Shown one piece after another: positions 1-12,660 of a stretch of DNA of 64,000 bases. How positions within the stretch are numbered: position 1 is the first letter of the stretch; each line of letters starts with the position of its first letter. The translations under genes were made by a program, and so were the position numbers. Source of the DNA: Sympetrum striolatum (Eukaryota; Arthropoda; Insecta; Odonata; Libellulidae). The notes under the pieces were generated by a model. That model was not told where the DNA came from, did no database searches, and was given only the letters and a program-made list of their open reading frames with translations. Location: NCBI GenBank assembly GCA_947579665.1, contig OX388351.1, positions 3,410,001 to 3,474,000 on the forward strand, written 5' to 3'.

Positions 1-742
1 CGATATGATTCATTTAAAAATGAAATTAGTACTCGGCTTCTTCTTACGATTTATCTGCTCTCCTTTGCTGTTCCTAATTCTTCGGCCTTATCTCTCCAAA
101 CAGCTCTCTCGTAAGAACCAGACGAGGATGACTGATTTGCTGTAAAATAATACAGAATATATAATAATATATATAAATGCATGTACAAGGAATCAAAAAA
201 ACATTTTAAAACCAATTAACGATTTTTACATTGAATAACGAAATGACCTCTCATCATATGCTTATGGTTTATCTTTTCTCCTTGGCCGTTCTTTCCTTTT
301 TGTCCGTGTCTCTCCTTACAATGCTCTCCGTAGAAGCAAGACGATGATGATTGATTCGCTTAAAAAAATACAGAAAAGTTTTATAGATCGAAATGCATTT
401 GCAAAGAATCACAAAAAAATTTAAAATTAATTTACGTTATGAATTTTTATATAATGTAATGAGCAGTCATCATATACTTATGATTTATATGCTCCTCTTT
501 GCGTTTTCTTCTTCTTCGGCCTTGTCTTTCGTTACAGGTCTCTCGGTATAAGCAAAACGAGGATGATTGATTCACTTAAAAATAATAAATAATATAGATT
601 AATAGATCGAAATGCTATTATAAAGAATCACAAAAAATCTTACATATAACTTACGAAATATTTCACATAAGAACGTTATGAACTCTCATTATATACTTAT
701 TATTTATTTACTATCCTTTGCTCTTCCTTCTTCTTCTGCTGC
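1..742. repeat. Tandem array, ~218-bp monomer (left part)
   Basis: About three and a half diverged copies of one unit lie head to tail. Each has a pyrimidine-rich stretch (TTTATCTGCTCTCC, then CTTCTTCGGCC, then TCTCTCCTTACAGC), then GCAAGACGAGGATGATTGATT, and ends in TCATCATATACTTATG. The start of the unit recurs near 49, 268, 484 and 704, so the period is about 216-220 bp. The array resumes at 3182 after an inserted element. It looks like a satellite. No ORF is conserved. Confidence 0.85.
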
Positions 743-750
743 GTCTCACC
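743..750. repeat. Target-site duplication, left copy (GTCTCACC)
   Basis: GTCTCACC directly precedes the left end of the 751-3173 element and recurs directly after its right end at 3174-3181. Removing the element and one copy restores a continuous satellite monomer. Confidence 0.8.
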
Positions 751-3173
751 CACGCCCCTGAAGCTCCCCTATGCTGACTGTACAATCGGCTGACCCCTTA
801 ATGTCCGCAGCCGCGAGATGGCAGCACTGAAGCTCGCCCTTTGAGACCATAATCTCATATGGAGTAAATGGAAAAAGATTATGATACTTTTTCCCTCTTT
901 TTCTTTGCGGGAGTAGTGTATACCAAAGATGGAATTCAGATTTAGTGATTTATCCGTTTATAAGTACTTAAAACAATAGAATAAAATGGGCAAATTAGTA
1001 AATCCGAAGAATAAGTGCAGGTTGCCTTCAGGGCACACCACAAGTAACTTGTGAAAACATTATTCGTAGATCAGCGAAGTGTTCTGCTTGGATGCACAGA
1101 AAATAATTGATCCTTAATAAATTACCAACGTTACATCTACTTTCAACTAGGCCTTCAAAAACTAGAATCGCAGGATGTATGTACATGGGCGGTCTGATAA
1201 GTTTCCGACATTTCTTGACATGTTTTCTGAAAATTTTCTGAAGATGTCTGAAAAATCTGGGGTCGGAAACTTTTCAGACCACCCTCGTATATACATTTCC
1301 TGAAAAAAATCGAAGTTCCCAGAAATGGTCTCCAGGAAATGAGTAAACGGTCAAATATTGTTGAAACATACATAAATCCAAAAGTATTAAATTTTAATGA
1401 CTTGCGTGGACTGCATTTTATTTTGGGGAGGATGAAATGTGAAGTTAGGTTATACAATATACAAACATAAAGGATAGAGACAGTGCTTTACAAATTGTTC
1501 CTCAACTTTGAGGATGAAATTATGAAGATTTACATTAGGATGAACCAAAACCCCTATAATTTTCAGATTTGTTAACTTTGCTACTGATTGGCAAGAGAAT
1601 GACCCGGATGAATTAATGCTGCCTGCCAAACAGCATACTTGCTGTGTTTCTTTATATGGTGCAATACAACGATGACAAGGCATTTTTAAGATTAAGGATA
1701 CCTTAATGATATATTAAAATATATCAAAAGTCTTCAAGTGCAGTAACGACAATGAAGATCTCCAACTCACACAGCGTGGTCGCACTTTCCAACTTACATC
1801 AACGTTACTGTAGAAAGGGGTGACTTCGGCCACGCGTGCACTGCTCCACAAATTGTAAATTTGTAGTACAATAAATAATGTAGTACTAAAATTTCACGAA
1901 GTAGCTATTTTGTCCTGCCCTTTAGAATTTAGATTGTCTTGACATATCTTCAGCAAATCCGTCTTGCTCCTTTCAACATTGACAGTACAATTGTCATTGG
2001 GAACTAAATTGAAAATCGTGCATTCTCGAGACAAGTCTACGAAAGCTCAGTCTGTTAACTTCTCTCAGTAACACTCAGTAAGATGGGAAACATTTGAAGA
2101 CAATTGTAGGCCAAACACTGCTTCTTCGTGAAAAAGAGATTAGACTAGTGGAAGTGCTGTTAAATTTTTTATGAGTATTCGTGATATACAAATTTTAGCG
2201 CAAACGTATTTGAACAGTAAAAAATAAATCTTTAGTGCTTTGACAAAAATTCCAGAAATTGTTAGGGTTCGGAGATTCATTAGTAGAAACAAAACCCTGA
2301 CTCTAAGGCTTGAAAAAAATTTAAAAAGGTTTGACTGACAGTGAGTAGAAGTTTTCTACAAGAATTTTTCATTCTTTTTGTTTTTGGAGGAAAATAATTA
2401 AAAAATGTAAAAAATTTTTTTCCTTTGAAAATTTATAAATAAAGCGGAAAAACGTTATAATGAGTCAATAACTTCTTATCTCAGTACCTATTAAACAAAG
2501 ATTAAATATAATAATAATTTAAAGATTTTTAAATATATTAACGGTCGTAATATTAATCATATAGTTAATTTTATAGGCGATATTTAGGAAACATATTTAG
2601 TGGCGAAGTCACCCCATCGGTTGGGGTGCCTAAGACACTTTATTTTTTAAACAAATTCCGTTGCTTAAGAAAAATATTTAGATTTGCATGAATAAGAATT
2701 ACCTTCATGTAATTTAAATTTTCTAAGCATAGAGAATGTAATTGAATACAGAAATATTTAAAAAAATCTAAAAAACGGCCAAAGTCACCCCATTCTACGG
2801 TACGGTTCGTCTTATTTCAGTGATTTACGAAGAATGTTTTACGGCGACAAAGTTACCTGTGTTTTGCACATAAGGCAAGCACCTATTTTTAGGATTTGCT
2901 AATTAGTCCGTCTTATTCAAATGTTTTGTATTCAATTCAAAAGTACCTATTGATGGATAAAACAATTACTCTTAATTCCATCTTTGGTAAACATTACTCT
3001 TTATTACATATGTATCATAATCGTGATTTTTCACCGTTTACTCCTCTATAAGATTATGGTTTCAGAGGGCGAACTTCAGTGCTGCAATCTCGCGGCTGCC
3101 ATCTCACGGATGCGGACATTAAGGGAGTCAAAAAATCTCAGCAGTTTCCAGTCCTATACTTTCTAAGTTCGTG
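751..3173. mobile_element. Non-autonomous inverted-repeat DNA transposon inserted in the satellite
   Basis: The 2,423-bp insert begins CACGCCCCTG and ends CTAAGTTCGTG. Its first and last ~150 bp are long imperfect inverted repeats: near both ends, in opposite orientation, lie CCTTAATGTCCGC, GAGATGGCAGC, ACTGAAG(C/T)TCGCCCT and CCATAATCT. An 8-bp direct duplication flanks it. An 8-bp duplication fits the hAT and P superfamilies, but the CACG terminus is not diagnostic. The interior is AT-rich. The short ORFs within it match no transposase I recognise, so it is presumably mobilised in trans. Confidence 0.75.
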
Positions 3174-3181
3174 GTCTCACC
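3174..3181. repeat. Target-site duplication, right copy (GTCTCACC)
   Basis: Second copy of the octamer at 743-750, immediately after the element end. Confidence 0.8.
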
Positions 3182-4010
3182 TTACAGCTCTTCCGGCTAA
3201 AGATAGATGAGGATGATCGATTTGGTTGAAATTAATACAGAAAATAGATTAATAGATCAAAATTCAATTACTAAGAATCACAAAATATTTAGCTAATAAC
3301 TTTTGGTATGATTCATTAAATAACGTAATGAACTCTCATCATATACTTAGTGTTTATCTGCTCTTCTCTGCAGATCCTTCTTCTTCGTCCGAGTCTCTCT
3401 TTACAGCTTTCTCGGTAAAAGCAAGACGAGGATGAATGATTCGCTTAAAAATAATGCAGAAAATACATTAGTAAACAGAAATGCAATAACAAAGAATTGC
3501 CAAAAATCTAACAACTAACTTACGATATGTTTTATTAAATAACGTAATGAGCTCTCATAATATACTTACAGTTTAACAGCTCCCCTTTGCTGTTCCTTTT
3601 TCCTTGTCCGAGTCTCTCCTTACAGCTTTCTCGGTAAAAGCAAGACGAGGATGATTCCTTCGGATTGATATTATACATAAAATTGATTAATAGGTCGAAA
3701 TGCAATTTCTAAAAATCCCATAAATCCAGCACGTAAATTATGATATTTTTTAATAAAGTATTTTTAGGTTTTATCATTTACTTATGGCTTATCTGCTCTC
3801 ATTTGTTTTTCCATTTTCTTCGTCCGGGGTATCTCCTTACTTATCTCTCAGTAACAGCATGACGAGGTCGGTTTCTTCGGTTAGAAATAATTCAGACTAT
3901 TGATTAATAGATCGGAAAGCAGTTACTAAGAATCCCAAAAAATCTAGCTACAAATTTATAAAATGTTCCAATAATATAACGTAATCACCTTTCATCATAT
4001 ACTTAAGTAT
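3182..4010. repeat. Tandem array, ~218-bp monomer (right part)
   Basis: The 1-742 array continues for nearly four more monomers with unit starts near 3351, 3571 and 3787. The last monomer decays after CATCATATACTTAAG near 4006. Confidence 0.85.
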
Positions 4011-4140
4011 CGAAGTTGTTAAGGAACTATCTTTTTGGTATTCAGTAAATTCATTAATTCAACCTCAGTGGGGAATATATCTTAACTTTAATACTTAAAT
4101 AAAATACTAGTAGTTGAGTTCTACTAATACTTGAATTTAA
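4011..4140. repeat. Dispersed AT-rich repeat piece, also at ~9130-9260
   Basis: TCGAAGTTGTTAAGGAACTA, then ATTCAGTAAA, AATTCAACCTCA and AAAATACTAGTAGTTGA recur in the same order near 9135-9250 with many substitutions. No coding content is seen. Confidence 0.55.
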
Positions 4141-5185
4141 ACGTAATAATTTGAAATTTGATATAAAAGATAATCCTAATTTGATCGGATATTTTCTCTA
4201 CGAGAGGGAACAACAAGTTGTACTGGATGGCGTTTGCTCAAATAGAGTCAAAGTTACCCCTGGCGTGCCTCAAGGCAGTGTAATTGGACCTCTTCTTTTC
4301 CTGATTTATATCAATGACTTGAGTGAGGAGATAGTTAGTAATGTGAGGATATTTGCGGATGATTCGGTTATATATAGTGAAATGACAAACGAGAAAGACC
4401 GAACATTTCTCTCAAACGATTTAGTCCTCATCCAAAGGTGGTGCGAAAAATAGGAATTAGATCTTAACGTAGGTAAATGCTCCGTAGTTAATTTCTTCGA
4501 AAAGAAAAATTGCGTCCAAATCACCCGTACGAAATTAATGGAATTAATATCAAAGTAGTAGATTCAGTTGAATATCTCGGGATCAACATTACTTAGAACT
4601 TAAATTGGAGCACGCATATTCGAATAATCTGCGGCAAAGCAAGTAAAAGGCTTGGATTTGTAAAGCGTATTGTCGGTAAATGCGATGAAAAGGTGAGAGA
4701 GCGATGTTATTTTACCTTGGTCAGACCCCTTCTGGAATATGCGGCAAGTATATGGGATCCGGCGGATGAAACGTGTACTCGCAAACACGAGAAAGTGCAG
4801 CGTAAAGCGGTTCGTTTTGTTAAGAAATGCTACGATAAAAATGCAAGAGTTACAAAAATGCTCTCAGACGTAGGTTGGGAATCCTTGAAAGAAAGGAGAT
4901 TGGAAGCTAGGCTGCGATTGCTTAATAAATTCAGGGAAACTACATTTTCGGATGATACAATCGGTATCATGCAACCCCCCTGTTACCTCGGTCGATCCGA
5001 TAATGACGGTAAGGTAAGAGAAATGATGCTAGGACGAATCGTTTTAAAAATTCATTCTTTCCGCGAACGATACGTGACAATAACCAAATAAGGAGGTAGT
5101 TTAGATTCAACTGGTGTTTGCACCCCCTGCCACATGCCGTAAGGCGGCTTGTAGGGTATTAATGTAGATGTAGATGAAGATCAAA
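4141..5185 (+). pseudogene. 5'-truncated non-LTR retrotransposon (LINE) reverse-transcriptase fragment
   Basis: Translation gives the C-terminal half of a LINE reverse transcriptase. The RT palm is recognisable from VPQGSVIGPLLFLIYINDL and the catalytic FADD box (about 4350-4362). A stop follows at about 4450 (after RWCEK), there is a frame change near 4505, and another stop lies at about 4591. The C-terminal region (4693-5091) has LVRPLLEYAASIWDP, EKVQRKAVRF and PPCYLGRS, typical of the Jockey/I-type connection domain. The 3' tail holds CACCCCCTGCC and ends near 5180 in short GATGTA repeats. The 5' half of RT and the endonuclease are missing, as expected from incomplete reverse transcription. 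It is not functional. A second copy of the same family ends at 22720 on the - strand. Confidence 0.85.
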
Positions 5186-6845
5186 TGGAAATTACGTGTA
5201 TGTAAATTAAAATAGAATTTCTCGTTTAATGCGCTCTGGAATATATATTAGCTCGCGAAAAGGATATTTATATTCGAGAAATGAAATAAAGTCTTTAGAG
5301 TTCATGATTTGTAGATGCGTAATTTTGGGATAGTGTCGCCTTTAATTTAATAGAAACACTTGTTATTATTTATATAAAACCATCTGATATCTAATGACTG
5401 TCTATCTATACCATGTTTTAGAGGAGAGACGTGAAATTCCTTTCAGGATGAAAATTGTATATTAATAATTGGAAAGTATATAAATAGTTTGTATATATTC
5501 GTCATATAAATAAAAAATGGAACAGAATAAATCGAAATGCAATTCAGTATATTTTATTATTCAGTATTCAGTCCGATTTTAATAGCTGTATTCCAAAATA
5601 AATGGGGAAATTGTTTAGTGATAAATAGATAAAATAGAAAATATGTTTAGAAAACAGGGATTATCTTTGCAAAACGAAAGGGTTGAGTAATATGTCCGAC
5701 AGATGATACCGAAAATATAATATTAACTTGAAATACTACGTCCCGTTCAAATAATCTTTTAAATCTCGAAAACTGATGTTATTTATTAAACATTCTATGG
5801 TCTTATTTCGAACTTTGTAACTTCAAATATCTATATACTGCTTTATATTATAAAAAATGTCTCTCACATTAAATATGCTTAATGATGTTTTAATACAAAC
5901 CGGGCGCTTTGTTTTATATCAATAAACCGTTCTGAAGTTATCTCAAATATTAAGAAAATAACATTTAACTGGATGACTTAAATAATGTATGAAGACGTAA
6001 ATTAATTTATTAAGAAAAAGCTTTTGGAATATTTGTACTGCGTCAATAAAATATCTTACACTCGTACTGTATAAAATTTTAAAGTAATGAAAGAAACGGC
6101 GAAAATTCTAGTAAGGCAGAAAATATCATTACAAATGAACTCACCTGAATCGGGAATCCGGAAGATATCATTTTTTTATCCTTCGTTTATTGGCATTTTC
6201 GCTATCACAGAAAAGCATCCCGAAGAATCATCCAAAAGTGAGTGAATTGACTTCCTCAAGACTTGAAAAAAGAAAACAATCACAAATTAATTTCACAATT
6301 ATTAATTATATCAATAAAATTAGCATGAATTATATCGAACAGATTTTAGTACCAATCAATCTAACTATTATTTTGTATGCAACGTAGATAAACGAGGTTA
6401 AGTACCACATCAAAGATGTTTGGCAAATATTGCTTCGGGATTCAATTCGATTATTCATCAACCTAAAAAACAGAGATGACTGAACTGAAACATATATAAT
6501 AAAAATACTAACGTTGCCTGTATCAAACAATTTAAAAATTTGAATTTGAATTCAATAATAAAATTCAAATAAACCGCTAGTTAAATTGTAAATGAGCAAA
6601 GCAGAATTCTTAAAACGATGAAGGTTCGTAAATTCAAATACAAATTCTTTTCAGAATGACCGTAAAAAGGATATTTGAAAGTATCTACTGAAATGATAAA
6701 ATCATTATTGATCATTCTCGGAATTCAATCATGTAATTCCATTGATCACGATGAATTGTGATAGCAAACATCTTATACTAACGTTAATTTAAAGTGTAAA
6801 GATAGCTAACAGAAAGCAATTCATGTTTCGAGGTAAGAATTAAAA
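5186..6845. other. AT-rich gene-free stretch, part of an old duplication
   Basis: No supported ORF. Parts of 5700-6720 resemble 8600-9480 in the same order, for example GAATCATCCAAAAGTGAG and CTTCCTCAAG near 6230-6260 against similar words near 8840-8880, and GGATATTTGA near 6670 and 9410. This suggests an old segmental or transposon duplication. Confidence 0.45.
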
Positions 6846-8015
6846 TATATATATATACGAGTAAAATGTAGCTTGCATACTGCATGCAGATCGACAACAC
6901 TAATTTCAGGGCGGCATCATATCGGGACGGTCCTCAAAAAAAAAAAAATAAAAGGATTGAAAATATTCTTAAAATTCGCTGCAATTTAATCGTCTGGCAT
7001 CGACCCCAAGCCTTACTGATGATACTTACTATGCAGCAGAACAGAAGATCACCATCTCTTACTATGTGTGAAAATTCAAGCAGAAATATTGGCTGCAACT
7101 ACCTGACTTTTCCCTTATATTCCTTATGTGAGAAATTGTAATGTGTTCTGTCATCAAACCCAGGAAAACCATGGTCTTAAATATTTTTATTCTTTAACTG
7201 TGTTGTAATATTCATCTTCTTGCAAAGGAAAAAGTTCCTATCATTTCGATAAGCGCATGAAAATAATTATGAAAAACTACCCCAATGTGTTTTATAAGGC
7301 AGATATATTTACCACCCGGCATCGAACCCGGGTATTTCTGGTAATACTTCCTATGCAGCACAACAGAAGATCACCATCTCTAACTATGTATGAAAATTCA
7401 GGCAGAAATATTAGCTTTAACTGCTTCAAACGACATGCTACTTTTCCCATGTATTCCTTATGAGAGAAATTTTAATGTGCCCCGGCATCGAACCCAAGAA
7501 CAGTACGGTCTTACGTAAATATTTTTCCGAACTCTAGGCTTAATATACATCTCCCATAAAAGCAAGAACTTCATATCATTTCGATAAAAGAATTAAAAAA
7601 ATAATGAAAAACTACTTCAATGTATTTTAAATGACAGATTTTTGCATCGTCCTAGCATCGAACCCAGAATGTTTTCCGTAAAAGTAATTTACCTTTTCAA
7701 TAGATCATGACCATATATATTGGCTCTTTGAGTTTTAATTCTCTGCCTATCAGATAAGTATTTTTAAAAAAATCGGGAAAATCAACGCAATGCATTTAAA
7801 CGGGAAAAATCAGGACTTTGGGGCTCTCTGGAATCGAACCCATGACACTAAAGATCGAAATCGCAATTTTTCTGGCAGTTATACGTTATGGCCAATACGC
7901 GGTAAAAATTTCAATTCAATCGCGCTTGTGGTTTAGGCTGTGAATTAGCTATCTATCTATATATATCCCTATATATATGAATGAATCCGGAGAAGCATCT
8001 ATATATAATAGATAT
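6846..8015 (+). repeat. B-box-module repeat, degenerate copy
   Basis: Starts after an AT run with ACGAGTAAAATGTAGCTTGC and CAGATCGACAACACTAATTT, the same head as the four copies at 42.3-46.5 kb. At least four CGAACCC-type words (near 7320, 7484, 7658 and 7832) are complements of the tRNA B box GGTTCGANNCC, about 165-175 bp apart. It ends with GAATGAATCCGGAGAAGC and a TATATATAATAGAT tail. It is more diverged than the 42-46 kb copies. No protein is encoded. Confidence 0.8.
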
Positions 8016-11000
8016 GCAGAGATAATTAGTTCTACCCACTAATAATGATTAGAATGCAAGGAAAAGGTGAATATAATATTATAGGGAGTTATTAAGAAAG
8101 ATGTTAAATAAAAGACGTCTATTAGGGAAATCAAAAAGTTAAATTTTAAATATAAAAGTCGTTGATATGTCATAGGTTTATGATATCCAGGTAATCTCGA
8201 AGAAATTTCCAAAAATATTACGCATTTTACTCCCACAACCAAGTAAGATTTATAATTAATTTCAAAAACAACCACAACCACGACAAGGATGTGGTTTTAG
8301 GAAACCACGACCTTGAGATAATGCCTTTTTTCCTGTTCTAAATTGCTAGTGTTCAAATTACAGAAAAAATAGAAAATGAAAGTAAGGTGTTCTACATAAC
8401 TGAGAAAAAATTGAAGGTGATACTGGAGTTAAAAAAAGGACGAAACAGAGGGAAATCAAATCGACCTAATGAAATCCCCTTTCAAAAGGGCTACAAGTTT
8501 TCCGCGTTTGAAACAGCTAACGCGAAGCTCAAAGAAATTAGAGTCATCCATTGCAGACTGCAGACATTGCAAACATCCACAATTCATCTTGAATATAAAA
8601 TAATCAAAATCGGAATATAAATATATAATTTAAATGGTAAGCCAAATTATTTTGTTAGATAAATATTAACTGCCCGTTAAAAATTAAAAAAATATGTTAC
8701 GCTATCTTATTAAACATCAGAAAGAATAAATGTCGGAAAATATCAGAATAAAATAGCTAAGCTGTATCTTATATCCAAAAGACATCATTTGATGATCCTA
8801 ATTTGAACGCACTTTCAGTATCACACCCAAGACATACAAAAGAATCATCCATATGCGAGAGAGCTCACTTCCTCAAACATGAAAAAGAAAAAGGCAAAAT
8901 TTAATAAGTTTTATAAAAAATTATTTAAGGTTTTAATGAAATAATAATCAATTATTTCCATAAAATATTGTACGATTCACCCGCAAGTGCTCTCTGACGC
9001 TAGTAGCATTTGCTCAGAGTAGGATTTCTAATACGAACTCGTTAGACGAGTTTGGATTCCAAATCGAAGATGTTAAGAGATGATTTCAATTATCAGAGAT
9101 AATCAGCAGCTAACTATTATTCATACAGTGGGATTCCAAATCGAAGATGTTAAGGAACTATATTTTAGGCATTCAGTAAACTAATTAATTCAACCTCAAA
9201 CACGAAGATATCTTAACTAATATACATAAATAAAACACTAGTAGTTGATTACTTATTTATTTATATTTAAAATTTGAATATGGTTCCAATAAAAATATTG
9301 AAGCGAAACTGTAATTAATAATATGCGAATAAATCAAATATCTTTAAAAAATAAATAACGGAAAATTCAAATCCAAAATCTATTCCGAACGTGCGTTAGA
9401 AGGATATTTGATGGAATTAAAAAATGTTATTAATGATAACCCAAGAAATTCCGTTAAAGACAAAGTACTGTGCTAGGAAACGTTTTAGAATAACGTGAAT
9501 TTGAGAGATTCCTAACTTATATCCATTCATGATTCAAGGGTGAGCATAAAAAGTTACATACTACCAAGAGAGTCGGTACCAATACTCCAAATTTAAATTC
9601 AAAGTCAATTTGAATAAAATATCAAAAGGAAAGTTTACAGAAAGAAATTACAGCTGCCAATGACTGCATTCACTGTGTTAAAGTGCATATTGGCAGCATC
9701 TGACTAGACATTTTATGGAGAAAACAAAATATTTTCAAAGAAATATTTGAATGACTATTATAATTTATTAAATATACTATAATAAGTCAAATAATTGAGT
9801 CACATAAAATATTGGTCATATGAAATTTAATTAAGAAACTAAAAAACTTATTTAAAACAAGAATATCTTGTAATGATGCTTTAGTTCATTAGACTACTAT
9901 CAAAGATGCCTCTTATCTTATGTATACATAGTGCATGTAATGATTTCAATGATAAAGAGGCAGCGATGCAGTTTTAGTTATAGGACTGGGAGGAGAGGAC
10001 TGGCAGTACTCACGAATTGGTTTCGAAACCAGTAGATGCTGATGAGGTGCTCCCTTGTTAAGAAAGAAATAAGATTATGAATAGGATAGCTTTACATGAC
10101 AAATCCTTTCGCTGTCGTTTTCTGTCGAAACGGGTATGGCTTATCCAGGAGTCGAGAGTATGGCATTTCGAGAAAATTCACTTTCCCCAAATCTGAAAAA
10201 ATTAAAACGTCAAACCAATGAAATAGGTTCAATAAGGCATACATAGTGCATGAAGTTGGAAGGACGACACTTTGACCTTCGGAAATCGAGGATAAAGAAT
10301 TCAAGTAATTCGGTACGCGATTTTGGGTCTAAGGGAATCATTAGCATCTCAGCTAACTTTTCGGCCATAACAATGCATTGAGAGCAGAGAATAGGGAAAG
10401 CGAAAGATCAATATGCATGTAAACAACTTTCACCAGCTCACAGTAATTTACAGTTAATTGGAGGGCGAAAGTGCATCAGACGAGACGTAATGCCCAAATT
10501 TTTACAGAAAAGATAGTCAAACACTGTGAAGTCTTAGAGCTCTGATTAATAATGCCGAAGAACGGGTGAATTTATGAATGATCGTTAGAGTCTATATTTG
10601 CATCTGTTATAAAACTGAAATTGAGAGACTAAATAACAGAGACGATCCAATGTTAAAACAACTGCATTGTATCAATTAAAATCAGTAAAGGTACAACAAA
10701 TTATCTTACTCAAGGGGAAAAAAAAATAATTCAATTCTCATAGTATGTATAAGGCATATGATTCCGCCTTCTTTTGTAATCCAAAACTATTGATTTAGAA
10801 AGTGATCCTAAAAAGCATAATAGTGTAATGTTGCAAGTAGATTTTCATCCTTATCTTAATCATACCTACAATGGTTTTAGATCGTCATGCTTCCGTGACA
10901 TTCGATTTTCATTACGATTCACAGGGAAGTAAAGACTTCCTTTTTAAAGAAAGAAAATTTTTGCTTTATTGTCGGACACAAATCACGTAATAAAGGAATG

Positions 11001-11472
11001 GAAAATTTACCCTAACCTAGAAAAATTTTCAATTAGAATACGAAGAGGCCCATGAATAAAATTTCCGCTTACCTAATTTAAGAGATCCAGTCTTTCGCTA
11101 CCATCGGGTATCATCAAGGACCAATCCTTCCGCAGTCCCTTTCTATCGAAAGGAAAATTACTTATGTGGCAGCCCACTATGAAATCAGAGAAAATTAAAT
11201 TACTCTAAAATCTGAAAAAAAAAATTAAAAAAACAATTAAAAAAAATAAATTCAATTAGGTACCTGTTTTAACCTACATCCATGAGCAGACATGAACTTG
11301 TATCGATAACTTACGAAACCGCTTCAACCGTTACCCACAATGCCTCATGACACCCAGTTTGAAAAAAAAAACAAACGACTACAAAAGAAGGGGTTAAATT
11401 TTATTCCTGTGACAGATAACTAAACTTATGCTAATAAAATTCGGTCTTAAGAACGGAAACTTAATTATTATT
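8016..11472. other. AT-rich gene-free stretch
   Basis: Only short, non-conserved ORFs. A weak internal repeat links 10080-10215 and 11100-11220: both have AATCCTTTCGC or AATCCTTCCGC, TCGAAA, GAGAAAATT and AAATCTGAAAAA in order. The stretch 8600-9480 is the partner of the old duplication noted for 5.7-6.7 kb. Confidence 0.5.
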
Positions 11473-11600
11473 ACGGTTGCCTTCGATGAAAGCGGTCCCG
11501 TGTTCGATTCCCGGTAGGAGCCTTAGTGAGAAATTACCTACGCTGTCGAAGCACTTTTAATTATGCTTACTATCATTACTTATTAACACCAAAAACAGGA
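11473..11600 (+). repeat. tRNA-derived SINE-like head (decayed)
   Basis: GTTCGATTCCC at 11502-11512, preceded by GATGAAAGCGGTC and followed by GGTAGGAGCC, matches the 3' half of the better preserved tRNA-like sequence at 12573-12657 on the other strand. Similarity continues past the tRNA part (a GAAAT-ACCTA block against GAAAATGACCTA). This suggests two copies of one SINE family, not two tRNA genes. Confidence 0.55.
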
Positions 11601-12038
11601 CTTAATGTTAAGCAAATGAACAAACAATAGATGTTATGCACGCATCTGTTTTAAAAGAAAACGAAATTTAATTAGACCGGACATAGCTCTCGCTAAATTG
11701 CAAAGAAATACGCGATGTAAGACGTTGGCTCCTACCGTTACCTAACATAATCGAGATTTTACATGAAGTATATGGACTAATAGTGTGCATCGAGAACAAT
11801 TTTGTACGGGAAATTCTAATAATTATTCCATAAAATGGTCGCAAGAAAAATTTGTTTAAGATATTTTATGAAATTTAGCTTAATCATGGGTCGCGACGAC
11901 CAACATCTTCACCAGGACCATATTAACACAAGAAAGTAAATTCAAATCAGCAACGGTTATTTTTAAAGACTTACCAAGTGACTGCTCCGGAAGAAATCTC
12001 GGCGACGACTGAAGACTCAACCGTCTTTCTAGGTTTAA

Positions 12039-12455
12039 ACAATGATGATCTTCTCTGATTGGTCAATTTTGTTTTCAACGTCCTTTGCCCCGCTTATTAA
12101 CTTTAATTTTGGTAAATTATAATTGTAATTAAATATTTATTTACTTATGTGTTATACATATTATATTTTTAGAAATAAATATATTTTAAGAATATAAATT
12201 TTCCTTTAAAGTCACATTTTTTTCACTAAATGAATTGGATGTTCGGTTTAAACAATATTGCTGTTCTCTGATTGGTTGATTTTTAAATTTATGTCCGCCG
12301 CACCGTCCCCAAGTATATTAATTTTAATTTTCGTAAACTTTTTACGATAATTAAATATGCATTCACTCAGATTATAGATATTTATCGAAGTAAATATTTC
12401 TTTAGAACATTAAATGTTGCTTTAAAGGAACATATTTTCCACTTAATGAATTGGA
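12039..12455. repeat. Diverged direct tandem duplication, ~200 bp x2
   Basis: GGTTTAAACAAT, TTCTCTGATTGGT, TTAATTTTAATTTT, ATTAAATAT, a CTTTAAAG block and AATGAATTGGATG occur twice in order, at about 12039-12240 and 12241-12455. ATTGG/CCAAT words are included. There is no ORF. Confidence 0.65.
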
Positions 12456-12572
12456 TGGTACTACCAAGCCATTGCTCGCAATTACGCGGAAGTATTAGAA
12501 TAAAAAAATATTTCGTATTAAAAATATATTTTTCTCTACATAGGATAGTCACATAGGTCATTTTCGCACATT

Positions 12573-12657
12573 GGCTCCCACCAGGAATCGAACCCGTGAC
12601 CGCTTTCACCAAAGGCAAACGCGATGTCCACATGACTATCCGGGAGCACTGGAAGTT
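12573..12657 (-). repeat. tRNA-like sequence (SINE head or tRNA pseudogene)
   Basis: On the - strand the 85-nt segment opens GCTCCCG and closes TGGGAGCC, which pair as a 7-bp acceptor-like stem with one G-T. It has an A-box-like TAGTCATGTGG and a perfect B box GGTTCGATTCC. The anticodon arm does not form a clean 5-bp stem, the T stem has a mismatch, and there is no variable arm to explain the extra length. A second copy (11473) shares non-tRNA sequence downstream. I therefore call it SINE-derived, not a functional tRNA. Confidence 0.6.
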
Positions 12658-12660
12658 ATA

